38,662 bases of DNA, taken from positions 1-38,662 of the forward strand of contig JAEINQ010000064.1 in the NCBI GenBank assembly GCA_016342285.1, in the 5' to 3' direction. Shown in pieces: positions 23,463 to 32,005 of the stretch. Position 1 is the first letter of the stretch, and each line of letters begins with the position of its first letter. Source of the DNA: Desulfobacterales bacterium (GTDB lineage: Bacteria; Desulfobacterota; Desulfobacteria; Desulfobacterales; JAEINQ01). The notes below the pieces were generated by a model. The model had not been told where the DNA came from. It searched no databases and saw nothing but the letters and a program-made list of their open reading frames with translations. A program made the translations under genes and the position numbers.

Positions 23463-25130
23463 ATGCTTGTCAAATACCAGCAATTTTTCGAAGCCTTTAC
23501 CGGGATTTGCCAATCGGTCCGGCAAGGCAGGGATACCGACACGGTCCTATCCACCCTGCTCGATGCCGCCGTCGGCCTTTTTGATGCCAAGGGCGGGACC
23601 CTGCGTCTGCTCGAGCCGGCCACCGGTGAACTGATCCTGCGCACGGCCGTCGGATTAAGCAGCGGCTACCTGGACAAGGGGCCGGTGATGGCCGACGCCA
23701 GCCTTTCCGAAATTTATGAAAAAGAGCCGGTGGTCATCGGTGATGCTGCTTGCGACCCCAGGGTCCAGTATCCCCGGCAGGCCGCAGAAGAGGGGATACG
23801 GGCCATTGTCGCCTTTCCCTTCGGCATTTTCGGCCGTGTCCGCATGGTGCTTCGCCTCTATTTTACGCAGCCGGTGACCCTTTCCGATGAGGAGATCGGC
23901 CTGGTCCGTTCCATGGCCGAGCAGGGAGCCATTGTCCTAAGAAACACCTTGGTACACAGCCGGTATTTCGACTCTTTTCGAGAGATCAGCAAGGCGATTC
24001 ACGCCGGATCCGACACCGGTGCCATTTTGCAGGCCATCGTCGGCCAGGTGACCGATATCATGGAGGCCCTGGGGGCCATCTTCTGGATCACCGATACCAG
24101 CAGCTGCCGCATTCAGACCAAAGTCTGCCACGGTTTTTCCTATCAGAGCCTGTCCGGGGTGGACTATGACATGCTGGAGCGGCTTTTCCTGTCCGACGGC
24201 GAAAGGGTCGCCATTATTGCCGATGCCCGTTACGACACTCGTCTGCCCGACCTGGAGCGGATGGGCAAACGGCGGGTCCGGACCATTCTGGGTGTGCCGC
24301 TGCCCATTGTCGAGCCGTATCAGGGCATCCTCGCCGTCTACTTTGCCCGAACGGTTGATCCGATACCCGGTGAGATCCAATTTCTCCGGGCCCTGGGCGA
24401 ACAGGGGGCCATTGCCCTGCACAAGGCCCTGCGATACGATGAAAACATGCTCCAGACCTTTCGCGAAACCGTGGAAGGGTTCGCTCTGGCCCTGGAAGCC
24501 AAGGACATTCACACCCACGGCCATTCCCTCAAGGTGGCCCATTATGCCAGGCTGACCGCCCGGGCCATGGGCCTTGACCCAATTGCGGCAGAGACCGTTT
24601 ACCGGGCCGGACTCCTTCACGACATCGGCAAGATCGGCATGGCCGACCGGCTTCTGGTGCGACTGGGTAAACTGACACCCCGTGAAATGTGTACCCTCCG
24701 GACCCACCCGGTGATCGGGGCTCGGATCGTGGCGCCCCTGCGTTTTTTGTCGGAGTTGGCTCCGTTGATTCGACACCATCACGAACGCTGGGACGGCAGC
24801 GGGTATCCAGACAAAAAACAGGGAAGGGATATCCCCCTGGGGGCACGGATCATTGCTGTCTGTGACGCCTTCGACACCATGGTTTCCGGGCGGCCCAACA
24901 TGGCCCGCATGTCTCTGGACCAGGCCCTGGACCAGGTTCGGTTCGGAGCCGGTACCCGGTTCGACTCCCGTGTGGTTACGGCGCTGGTCGACGTGGCGGA
25001 AACGCATCCCGAAGCGGTGACCCCCCTTGACCTGCCTGAAAGCTACTTGGCCAAGTACGGCGACGAGATGTCTGCCCCCGTCCAAGGCGATCTGCAGCAC
25101 TGGCTCCGGAATCTGACGATGCGTTTTTGA
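23463..25130 (+). CDS. GAF-GAF-HD-GYP phosphodiesterase
   Basis: This 555-residue cytoplasmic protein has two tandem GAF domains (about residues 15-165 and 180-325) and a C-terminal HD-GYP domain (about 335-520). The HD pair is in LLHDIGKIG near 386, followed by HPVIGARIV, HHERWDGSGYP, and IPLGARIIAVCDAFDTM. HD-GYP domains hydrolyse c-di-GMP, and the metal ligands and GYP are intact. The GAF domains presumably sense a small molecule. The start is uncertain: GTG at 23451 nearly touches the GGGGAGGGG box, so I prefer ATG at 23463. A PilZ receptor gene is at 2697. Confidence 0.92.
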   Translation: MLVKYQQFFEAFTGICQSVRQGRDTDTVLSTLLDAAVGLFDAKGGTLRLLEPATGELILRTAVGLSSGYLDKGPVMADASLSEIYEKEPVVIGDAACDPRVQYPRQAAEEGIRAIVAFPFGIFGRVRMVLRLYFTQPVTLSDEEIGLVRSMAEQGAIVLRNTLVHSRYFDSFREISKAIHAGSDTGAILQAIVGQVTDIMEALGAIFWITDTSSCRIQTKVCHGFSYQSLSGVDYDMLERLFLSDGERVAIIADARYDTRLPDLERMGKRRVRTILGVPLPIVEPYQGILAVYFARTVDPIPGEIQFLRALGEQGAIALHKALRYDENMLQTFRETVEGFALALEAKDIHTHGHSLKVAHYARLTARAMGLDPIAAETVYRAGLLHDIGKIGMADRLLVRLGKLTPREMCTLRTHPVIGARIVAPLRFLSELAPLIRHHHERWDGSGYPDKKQGRDIPLGARIIAVCDAFDTMVSGRPNMARMSLDQALDQVRFGAGTRFDSRVVTALVDVAETHPEAVTPLDLPESYLAKYGDEMSAPVQGDLQHWLRNLTMRF

Positions 25131-25216
25131 CCGCCTTCCATACGCAGTCGGAATCCACCTGTGTTGGAGTCAGACGAATCGACCCGTCTTCACCTCAACG
25201 ACACTGTGGGAAATAA

Positions 25217-27052
25217 TTAGGCCAGTTCCAGCTCCCTCAGTTTTTTCTCAGTCGGTATCCCGTCGGTTGACCAGTTGCGGAGCTTGTAATAATGATTGAG
25301 CATGTTGCCCAGGTCAGGGAGCACCCCCGCGGCGGAACCGTCCGGCTTTGCCTCGGCATAGAGGCGCGGCGGAAGAACGTCATCCTTTCGGCTGATACCG
25401 AGTTTTACATTATACATCCGCTTCAGGTTAAAGAGCCGTTCGCCAGTCTTCATCACCTGGTCCATGTCGAAATCCCACCCGCAGTATAAGTTCAGCCATT
25501 CGGCCACCTTCTTCGGCCCGACTTGTCCTAAAAAGAGGAATTTACACATGCCCAGCGGGTTGAAACATCCCAGGTAGTTCTGGAGGTTGTACACGATCGA
25601 CGGTTTGTCGTCCGATCGATGGGGGTCGGGGGCTTGGGTATAGCCGAAATCCGGGGCCGGCACGCCCCTGTCGAGAAAGTAGGTGAGGCCTTCAAGGTGG
25701 CAGGCGCCCCGTACCGCGGTGGCGTAATTAAGCGCCATGGATACATGGCCGCGCGGGTCGTGGGCGGGATATTCAAGCCCTTTGGTGTGAACGGCGAATT
25801 CGGATGCGTTGTTTCCGAGGATCTCCGCGGCTTTCCGCACCCCCTGGCCGATGAGCTTTCCGATATCCTCGTTTTTACCGATTTTGTGTACCAGGGCAAG
25901 CATTGATTCACCGTTCCAGTCAAGTTTAAGCCCGCCCGTGTCCTTTTCGGTGATAACTCCCTTTTCAAAGGCCTCTATGGCAAAGCCGATGCAGTTGCCG
26001 GCCGAAACCGTGTCAAAACCGTACCGGTTGCACCATTCATTGCCCTCGACCAGCAGCTCAGGATCATCATTGAGACAGAGCGCGCCGAGAGTGCCGGCTG
26101 TCTCGTATTCCGGACCGTGGCCGTAAAGACCTTTTTTTTCGAGTTTGTAAATCTTTCCGCATCGGATAGGGCAGCCAAAACAGGCGTAGTGTTTATCCAG
26201 CATCATCGGCTGCATGGTCTGGCTGCAGATTTTTTTCGCGCCCTCTTTCCATGCGCCAAGCTGCCAGTTTTTGATGGGCAGGTCGCCGTACATTTCCACC
26301 GCCTCGACGCCTCCTGAAGTTCCGAAAGCGGTGAGTCCCGCGGTATTTTTCCGTATTTCGGGAGTATCGATTTTCGTCAGCTGCTCGCGGAGCCCTTTCA
26401 GGTCGGCAATCGCGACCTTTGTTTTCAGGTCGCCGGTGACGATCACCGCCTTGAGGTTCTTTGACCCCATGACGGCGCCGATCCCTGACCGCGCCGCGAC
26501 CCTGGATATGGGCGCATCGAAAATGATGCTGGCAATGGGCGAGAGATTTTCCCCTGCCTGTCCGATTGCGGCAATCTTAGTCCTCCGGTCAAGCTCCGGC
26601 CTCATGATCTGTTCCACTTCGTAAGTGTTTTTGCCCCATAGATAGCCGGCATCTTTGAATTCAACGCTATCCTTGGTGATGTGGACCATGACCTTGTTTT
26701 CTGATTTTCCCCTGAATATGATTCCGTCATACCCGGTTCGCCTGAATTCCGCGGGCCAGTCTCCGCCAACGGTTGCTTCGTTCCATATCCCCGTCAGCGG
26801 CGATCTGGAACATACGCATAGCTTGGAAGTGCCGGGGATGATCGACCCGGTGAACAGCCCGGAGAAGAAAAGGAGGGGATTCCGCGGATCAAGCGCTTCT
26901 ATGGAATTATCGTGGTCATTGTATAAAAATTTTGCGGCAAGCCCTGATCCAAGGAAGTGTTTTTTTACATCTTCTTCCGTTATTTCAATGACGTTTGTTT
27001 TCCGGTTGGCAAGGTCGATTTCCAGAACCTTGCCATAGAAACCGTAGGGCAT
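25217..27052 (-). CDS. Tungsten-dependent aldehyde:ferredoxin oxidoreductase
   Basis: This 611-residue member of the AOR family catalyses oxidation of aldehydes to acids with ferredoxin, or the reverse, using a W-bispyranopterin and one 4Fe-4S cluster. Cluster ligands are C291, C294 and C298 in CFGCPIRC, plus C496 or C503 in the C-terminal part, matching the family spacing. The N-terminal GKVLEIDLANRK, SRSPLTGIWNEATVGGDWP and RSGIGAVMGSKNLKAV motifs bind the pterin. AAGGAGAA precedes the ATG. BamB-type benzoyl-CoA reductase subunits are relatives, but no partner subunits are nearby. Third codon positions are visibly richer in A/T than in the neighbours, suggesting later acquisition. Confidence 0.93.
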   Translation of the reverse strand: MPYGFYGKVLEIDLANRKTNVIEITEEDVKKHFLGSGLAAKFLYNDHDNSIEALDPRNPLLFFSGLFTGSIIPGTSKLCVCSRSPLTGIWNEATVGGDWPAEFRRTGYDGIIFRGKSENKVMVHITKDSVEFKDAGYLWGKNTYEVEQIMRPELDRRTKIAAIGQAGENLSPIASIIFDAPISRVAARSGIGAVMGSKNLKAVIVTGDLKTKVAIADLKGLREQLTKIDTPEIRKNTAGLTAFGTSGGVEAVEMYGDLPIKNWQLGAWKEGAKKICSQTMQPMMLDKHYACFGCPIRCGKIYKLEKKGLYGHGPEYETAGTLGALCLNDDPELLVEGNEWCNRYGFDTVSAGNCIGFAIEAFEKGVITEKDTGGLKLDWNGESMLALVHKIGKNEDIGKLIGQGVRKAAEILGNNASEFAVHTKGLEYPAHDPRGHVSMALNYATAVRGACHLEGLTYFLDRGVPAPDFGYTQAPDPHRSDDKPSIVYNLQNYLGCFNPLGMCKFLFLGQVGPKKVAEWLNLYCGWDFDMDQVMKTGERLFNLKRMYNVKLGISRKDDVLPPRLYAEAKPDGSAAGVLPDLGNMLNHYYKLRNWSTDGIPTEKKLRELELA

Positions 27053-27277
27053 GGTGTTTCTCCTTTTTATATTCTATCCACTTACTCAATGCATTTCTCC
27101 GTTTGTCGGTATAAGATTTCAGGCCTATTTACAATTAAAATCCATTATGGCGTCCGGCAGGTCCCCTCCGGCCAACGCCGATTACCAGCTCCCATAGACC
27201 CATCCCCAAAAAACCCGGAAGCGATTCAATTAGGGCTTGACAACTGTCCGACACGAGGCTACTTGATGAATTGTGGA

Positions 27278-27297
27278 TTTACCGTCCGGTCGGTAAA
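27278..27297. promoter_or_regulatory. TetR-type operator palindrome
   Basis: TTTACCGTCCGGTCGGTAAA is a near-perfect 20-base palindrome (matching TTTACCG/CGGTAAA ends and a CGG/CCG centre), 73 bases before the TetR start. The ACCGNCCGGTCGGT form is common for TetR-family sites, so autoregulation is likely. Confidence 0.6.
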
Positions 27298-27369
27298 ATA
27301 TTTTTGCCTGATGTGACAGTCGCCGTTTCCGGATCGATCCGTCTGTCCCCCCAACCTCCGGGAGCCCCA

Positions 27370-27960
27370 ATGGCCAATACCAAGGAGACCATTACCGATG
27401 TGGCCGTCGACCTGTTTCACCAGAAAGGGTATTTTGCCACCTCCATCAGCGATATAGCCAAGGGAAGCGGGATTCAAAAGGCCGGGATCTATTATTATTT
27501 CAAGAGCAAGGAAGCCCTTTTGTTCCACATCATGATGCGCACCATGGACGAGTTGATGATCCATCTGGAGCAGTGTCTGGAAGGGGTCACGGAGATTGAA
27601 TCGCGCATGCGGGCCGCGGTCCACGGCCATGTTGATTTCCACCTGAGGCGGCAAAAAGAAAATTTTATCGCCAACAGTGAACTGCGCGGATTGAGCCCCG
27701 ACCACTACCGCGCCATTGTCAAAAAGCGCGATGCCTACGAGCAGATCTTTCAGGGGCTGATGCAGCAGGGGCGGGATACGGGTGTTTTTGCCAAGGGCGA
27801 CGTCCGGATCCTCTCCTATGCCATCTTGACCCTGTGCACCGCCGGTGCCTTCTGGTTTAACCCCCAAGGGCGACTTTCCATCGATGAAATCGCCCGAATG
27901 TACGAAGATTTTGTACTCAACGGTTTGAAACACGGTGACATGGGCGGCCTTGAGCAATGA
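27370..27960 (+). CDS. TetR/AcrR-family transcriptional regulator
   Basis: This 196-residue TetR repressor has its HTH at about residues 8-52 (TITDVAVDLFHQKGYFATS, then ISDIAKGSGIQKAGIYYYFKSKEALL) and a helical ligand domain after it. The start at 27370 (MANTKET) fits the HTH spacing; the TTG at 27271 would add 33 residues that overlap the operator palindrome. The gene reads toward the acyl-CoA dehydrogenase, hydratase, carboxyltransferase and lyase genes and very probably controls them, most likely in response to an acyl-CoA. It is divergent from the AOR gene, about 318 bases away. Confidence 0.9.
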   Translation: MANTKETITDVAVDLFHQKGYFATSISDIAKGSGIQKAGIYYYFKSKEALLFHIMMRTMDELMIHLEQCLEGVTEIESRMRAAVHGHVDFHLRRQKENFIANSELRGLSPDHYRAIVKKRDAYEQIFQGLMQQGRDTGVFAKGDVRILSYAILTLCTAGAFWFNPQGRLSIDEIARMYEDFVLNGLKHGDMGGLEQ

Positions 27961-28086
27961 TTTTTACATGCACAGGGGCCGAATATGTCTGCCGATGCAG
28001 GATACCAAACCGCTCGTTACCCATGTCATCCGGACCGAATCTGGTGAGAGAGACCACCGGGGAGGGTCAATGGAAAGGAGGTCGCG

Positions 28087-29235
28087 TTGGATTTTGATCT
28101 ATCCAGAGAACAGGAAATGATCCGCAAGGAGGTCAGGAAGTTTGCCCAGAAAGAGATCGCGCCCATCGCTTCAGAACTCGACGAGAAGGAAGAATTCTCT
28201 TCGGAATTGACGCGTAAAATGGGAGAGATCGGGCTCTTCGGGATGTTTGTCAACGATAAGTACGACGGTCAGGGCATGGACTACCTGTCCTATATTATTG
28301 CCGTGGAGGAAGTGGCACGCGTGGACGGGTCCCAGGCGGCCACCATTGCCGCGGCAAATTCCCTGGGTATCGGACCCCTGTATTACTTCGGCAACGAGGA
28401 GCAAAAACAAAAATACTTGCCCCAATTATGCCGCGGGGAAGCCCTCTGGGGGTTCGGTTTGACCGAGCCGACGGCCGGATCCGATGCCGGCGGGAGCAAG
28501 ACCACGGCGGTGCGCGACGGCGATGAATGGGTGATCAACGGGTCTAAGATATTCATCACCAACGCTGCCTGCGAGATGACCCTCGGGGTGACGGTGCAGG
28601 CCATCACCGGCACCCGGCCAGGCGGAAAGCCGGAATATACCTGTTTTATCGTTGAAGCCGGCACCCCGGGGTTTAAGGCGGTGCCCATGCACAAGAAGAT
28701 GATGTGGCGGGCCTCCAATACGGCGGAGCTTTATTTTGACGACGTGCGGGTGCCCCATGGAAACATCCTGGGCAGCCAGGGGGACGGGTTTCACCAGATG
28801 CTCAAGACCCTGGATGGCGGCCGCCTCTCCATCGGGGCCATGGGTCTCGGCGGTGCCCAGGGAGCCTACGAGACGGCCCTCAAATACGCCCGGGAGCGCA
28901 AGCAGTTCGGCCAGCCCATCAGTAAGTTCCAGGCCATCGCTTTCAAACTGGCTGACTGTGCCATGGAGATCGAATGCGGCCGGAACCTCCTCTATAAAGC
29001 CTGTTGGTTGAGGAACCAGCACCGCCCTTTTGAAAAGGAAGCGGCCATGGGCAAGCTCTACTGTTCGGAACTCATGGGCCGGGTGGCCAATCATGCGGTT
29101 CAGATTCACGGTGGTTACGGACTGATGAAGGAGTATCACGTCGAACGCTTCTATCGGGACCAGAAACTGCTGGACATCGGCGAAGGCACGTCAGAGGTCC
29201 AGCGGCTCGTTATTTCAAGGTATATTGGTTGTTAA
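28087..29235 (+). CDS. Acyl-CoA dehydrogenase
   Basis: This 382-residue FAD acyl-CoA dehydrogenase starts at TTG, supported by AAAGGAGG six bases upstream. Motifs are FGLTEPTAGSDAGG, ARERKQFGQPISKFQAI, QIHGGYGLMKEYHVERFYRD and the C-terminal DIGEGTSEVQRLVISR. The Glu of GEGT is the common catalytic base. Isovaleryl-CoA dehydrogenases instead have Ala or Gly there and their base in helix G, where this protein shows LDGGRL. So although the gene order resembles a leucine/isovalerate operon, the enzyme is not of the classical isovaleryl type. It probably acts on another short or branched acyl-CoA. Confidence 0.92.
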   Translation: MDFDLSREQEMIRKEVRKFAQKEIAPIASELDEKEEFSSELTRKMGEIGLFGMFVNDKYDGQGMDYLSYIIAVEEVARVDGSQAATIAAANSLGIGPLYYFGNEEQKQKYLPQLCRGEALWGFGLTEPTAGSDAGGSKTTAVRDGDEWVINGSKIFITNAACEMTLGVTVQAITGTRPGGKPEYTCFIVEAGTPGFKAVPMHKKMMWRASNTAELYFDDVRVPHGNILGSQGDGFHQMLKTLDGGRLSIGAMGLGGAQGAYETALKYARERKQFGQPISKFQAIAFKLADCAMEIECGRNLLYKACWLRNQHRPFEKEAAMGKLYCSELMGRVANHAVQIHGGYGLMKEYHVERFYRDQKLLDIGEGTSEVQRLVISRYIGC

Positions 29236-29238
29236 GTG

Positions 29239-29276
29239 AAGTGAACTAAAGTGACTATAGTCACTATAGATCACTT
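29239..29276. repeat. 38-base palindrome: arms of the modular repeat without core
   Basis: Four bases after the acyl-CoA dehydrogenase stop lies a 38-base palindrome with few mismatches. It is built of AGTGA and CTATAG words around the centre GTGACTATAGTCAC. The same words make the arms of copy C at 11797 and 11909, where they are separated by the core. Here the two arms meet directly. It may act as a hairpin between the dehydrogenase and hydratase genes. Confidence 0.7.
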
Positions 29277-29316
29277 GCTATGATAAGGCACGGATTTGCC
29301 CAAACAGGAGAAAAAT

Positions 29317-30099
29317 ATGCAAGATGCAGTACTGCTTCAGGATCAACAAGACGGCGTCGTCACCCTGACCCTTAATCGGCCCGCCGTAATGAACAGTTTC
29401 AATTTCGCCCTGCTTTACGCCCTGCGCGATGCGGTCGAGGCCCTGCGCTTTACCCGGGACGTGCGGGTGGTGATTGTGACCGGTGCCGGCGAACGAGCCT
29501 TTTGTGCCGGAGCAGACCTCAAGGAGCGGGCTACCCTGCCGCCGGAGAAGGTCAAGGAGTTCATTTTCACCATCCGAACCCTTTTTTCCACCATTGAAAA
29601 CCTCAACAAGCCGGTGATTGCCGCGGTCAACGGTATTGCTCTGGGCGGCGGTACGGAACTGGCTCTTGCCAGCGACATCCGCATTGCTTCGTCTGCGGCC
29701 ACCATGGGGTTGACCGAGACGCGACTGGCGATCATTCCCGGGGCCGGCGGCACCCAGCGACTGCCGCGGCTTGTGGGTCGGGGCAAGGCCAAGGAACTGA
29801 TTTTTACCGGTCGCCGGGTGAGTGCCCAAGAGGCCTTGGAGCTGGGTCTGGTCAACCAGGTGGCCGAGCCGGGGCGGCTTCTGGATGCCTGCCGGGAAAT
29901 GGCCGCCATGATCTGCGAGACCGGACCGGTGGCCATCGAACAGGCCAAATACGCCATCAATCATGGGGTGGAGACCGATCTGGCCACGGGGTTGGCCATT
30001 GAATCCAATGCCTACTGGGTGACCATTCCCACCGAAGACCGACTGGAGGGGCTGGCTGCCTTCAGGGAGAAGCGAAAACCGGTGTATAAGGGGCGATAG
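29317..30099 (+). CDS. Enoyl-CoA hydratase
   Basis: This is a 260-residue crotonase with all catalytic features: oxyanion-hole segments AFCAGADLKE and LGGGTELALASD, and both acid/base glutamates, E114 and E134 (GLTETRLAIIPGAGG). It hydrates trans-2-enoyl-CoA or, given the next gene, might be a 3-methylglutaconyl-CoA hydratase-like enzyme. The start at 29317 follows CAGGAG; an in-frame TTG seven codons upstream lies within that box. It could also supply the hydratase step missing from the leftward butyryl-CoA cluster. A 16-bp tandem array follows its stop. Confidence 0.92.
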   Translation: MQDAVLLQDQQDGVVTLTLNRPAVMNSFNFALLYALRDAVEALRFTRDVRVVIVTGAGERAFCAGADLKERATLPPEKVKEFIFTIRTLFSTIENLNKPVIAAVNGIALGGGTELALASDIRIASSAATMGLTETRLAIIPGAGGTQRLPRLVGRGKAKELIFTGRRVSAQEALELGLVNQVAEPGRLLDACREMAAMICETGPVAIEQAKYAINHGVETDLATGLAIESNAYWVTIPTEDRLEGLAAFREKRKPVYKGR

Positions 30100-30104
30100 A
30101 ACAA

Positions 30105-30232
30105 GGGTTCAAGGATTCGAGGGTTCAAGGATTCGAGGGTTCAAGGATTCGAGGGTTCAAGGATTCGAGGGTTCAAGGATTCGAGGGTTCGAGGATTCGA
30201 GGGGTCAAGGAGTCGAGGGGTCGAGAGGGAAG
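30105..30232. repeat. 16-bp minisatellite, 7 units plus a degenerate eighth
   Basis: The unit GGGTTCAAGGATTCGA is repeated exactly five times from 30105. Two variant units follow (30185, 30201), then a decayed one. Each unit is itself two related 8-base halves (GGGTTCAA and GGATTCGA). The array begins five bases after the hydratase stop and occupies the gap before the carboxyltransferase gene, inside the presumed operon. Confidence 0.95.
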
Positions 30233-30310
30233 GTCGAAGGTTGAAGGGCTCGGGCTTCAATGGCAACGATTTAACATTCAAGGAAAACCGGGAGCGGAGC
30301 GATAATCAAT

Positions 30311-31912
30311 ATGATCGACAACGGAGCAAACAACCGGGCGCATTGGGCGGCCGAGGAGAAAAAACTCGATGAGCGGGTCCGTGAGGCCATGTGGCCGGGT
30401 GGTGACAAGGCGGTTCACCGCCTGACAGCCCAGGGGAAGAAGCCGGTCCGTCGGCTTATCGAGCAGTTGGTCGATCCGGGCACCGCTTTTTTCGAACTGA
30501 GCCGGCTCGCCGGCTTCGGGGTCGACTATCCAGGCGTTGAAGACGTTCCCTGCGGCGGGGTAGTGACCGGACTGGGGAAAATTCACGGCAACTGGACCAT
30601 GATTTTTGCCAATGACAGCCGGGTCAAGGCCGGTGCCTATTTTCCCATTACCCTTAAAAAGCACATGCGGGCCCAGGCCATTGCCGAACGTTGCGGCCTG
30701 AACTGCATCTACATTGCCGATTCCGCCGGCGCTTTTTTGCCCATGCAGGCCGATGTCTTCCCAGACGATGGCCATTTCGGCGCCATGTTTTACAACATGG
30801 CCCGCATGTCGGCCCGGGGCCTCAAACAGATCACCCTGAGTACCGGCGGCAATACGGCCGGGGGGGCCTATATCGTGTTTATGGCCTGTCAGTCGGTGAT
30901 GATCGACAAACTGGCTTATTCTTTTCTCGGCGGCCCGCCCCTGGTGAAGATGGCCACCGGCGAAGAAATCACGGCCGAGGCTCTTGGCGGGGCAAGGGTC
31001 CATACCCAGATATCCGGCGGGGCCGACCATTTTTGTGCCGATCAGGATGAGGCCATCGGCCGTGTCCGTGAAATCCTCGGTCTGGATCCGCCTCAGAAAA
31101 TTTACTCCCACCGGTATGCCGAAGCGCCGCCCCTGAGCGGGGCCGAGGCCCTGTACGAGATTTTGCCGGCAAACGTTCATCAGTCCATAAACGTCCGTGA
31201 TGCCCTGGCCGCCATTGCCGATGACAGTCACTTCATCGAGACCAAGCGCAACTATGCACCCGGGCGCGGCGACAACATCGTGACCGGCAAGATACGCCTC
31301 AAGGGGATTCCCGTCGGTGTTGTGGCCAGCAACTCGGTGGGGATCATTTTTTTCGAAGCGGCCCGAAAGGCAACCGAGTGGATCGTGCGCTGCAGCCAGG
31401 AAAAGGTGCCGCTGCTCTTTATCCAGAATTCACCAGGCTTTATGGTGGGTTCGGAGTCTGAACACATGGGTATCGGAAAATATGGTTCGGACATGGTTCG
31501 GGCGGTCTCCTGTGCCCAGGTGCCGCGGATCCAACTGGTCATCGGGCCGGACAACGGAGCGGCCAACTACGGCATGTGCGGCAGGGCCTACAAACCTCAT
31601 TTTCTCTTTTCCACCATGCGGGCAAGGACCGGCGTCATGAGCGGGAGAAGCGCCGCCGGGGTGCTGCTCTCCATCGAGGAGCGCAAGCGCCAGGGAAAGG
31701 GCCGGCCCATGACCGAAGCGGAAAAACAGGCCTTTCAGGTGGAAATGATCGAAAAATACGACGGTGAAGCCCATCCTTTTTACTGCGGGGCACGGCTGCT
31801 CAATGACCGGGTTCTGAAATTTTCCGAGATCCGCGACTGGCTGGCCATGGCCTTTGAGGTCAGTCTGCTGCAACCGATCGGAGAGCCGTCTTTTGGGAAT
31901 TTCAGGTTCTAA
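30311..31912 (+). CDS. Acyl-CoA carboxylase carboxyltransferase (beta) subunit
   Basis: This 533-residue carboxyltransferase of the PccB/MccB/GcdA family moves a carboxyl group between biotin and an acyl-CoA. Visible segments are LIEQLVDPGTAFFELS, an IYIADSAGAFLPMQ oxyanion loop, STGGNTAGGAYIVFMACQ, the second-domain GVVASNSVGIIFFEAARKATEWI, and LLFIQNSPGFMVGSESE. The order of genes suggests a methylcrotonyl-CoA-like substrate. However, no biotin carboxylase, biotin-carrier protein or sodium-pump decarboxylase subunit is in the window. The partner must be elsewhere, or the enzyme works differently. The ribosome-binding site is weak (GGGAG about 18 bases upstream). Confidence 0.88.
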   Translation: MIDNGANNRAHWAAEEKKLDERVREAMWPGGDKAVHRLTAQGKKPVRRLIEQLVDPGTAFFELSRLAGFGVDYPGVEDVPCGGVVTGLGKIHGNWTMIFANDSRVKAGAYFPITLKKHMRAQAIAERCGLNCIYIADSAGAFLPMQADVFPDDGHFGAMFYNMARMSARGLKQITLSTGGNTAGGAYIVFMACQSVMIDKLAYSFLGGPPLVKMATGEEITAEALGGARVHTQISGGADHFCADQDEAIGRVREILGLDPPQKIYSHRYAEAPPLSGAEALYEILPANVHQSINVRDALAAIADDSHFIETKRNYAPGRGDNIVTGKIRLKGIPVGVVASNSVGIIFFEAARKATEWIVRCSQEKVPLLFIQNSPGFMVGSESEHMGIGKYGSDMVRAVSCAQVPRIQLVIGPDNGAANYGMCGRAYKPHFLFSTMRARTGVMSGRSAAGVLLSIEERKRQGKGRPMTEAEKQAFQVEMIEKYDGEAHPFYCGARLLNDRVLKFSEIRDWLAMAFEVSLLQPIGEPSFGNFRF

Positions 31913-32005
31913 TCCGGGCCGGCTTAGAATGGATGGCGTGACGGACAAGGTTTGATCGTTTAGGCAATACAAAACACAAAATACCCAGGTTTTAAGGAGG
32001 ATGCC

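Noticed and set aside
28087..29235. Isovaleryl-CoA dehydrogenase
   Set aside because: The catalytic Glu is at the common GEGT position and helix G shows LDGGRL without the isovaleryl-type Glu.
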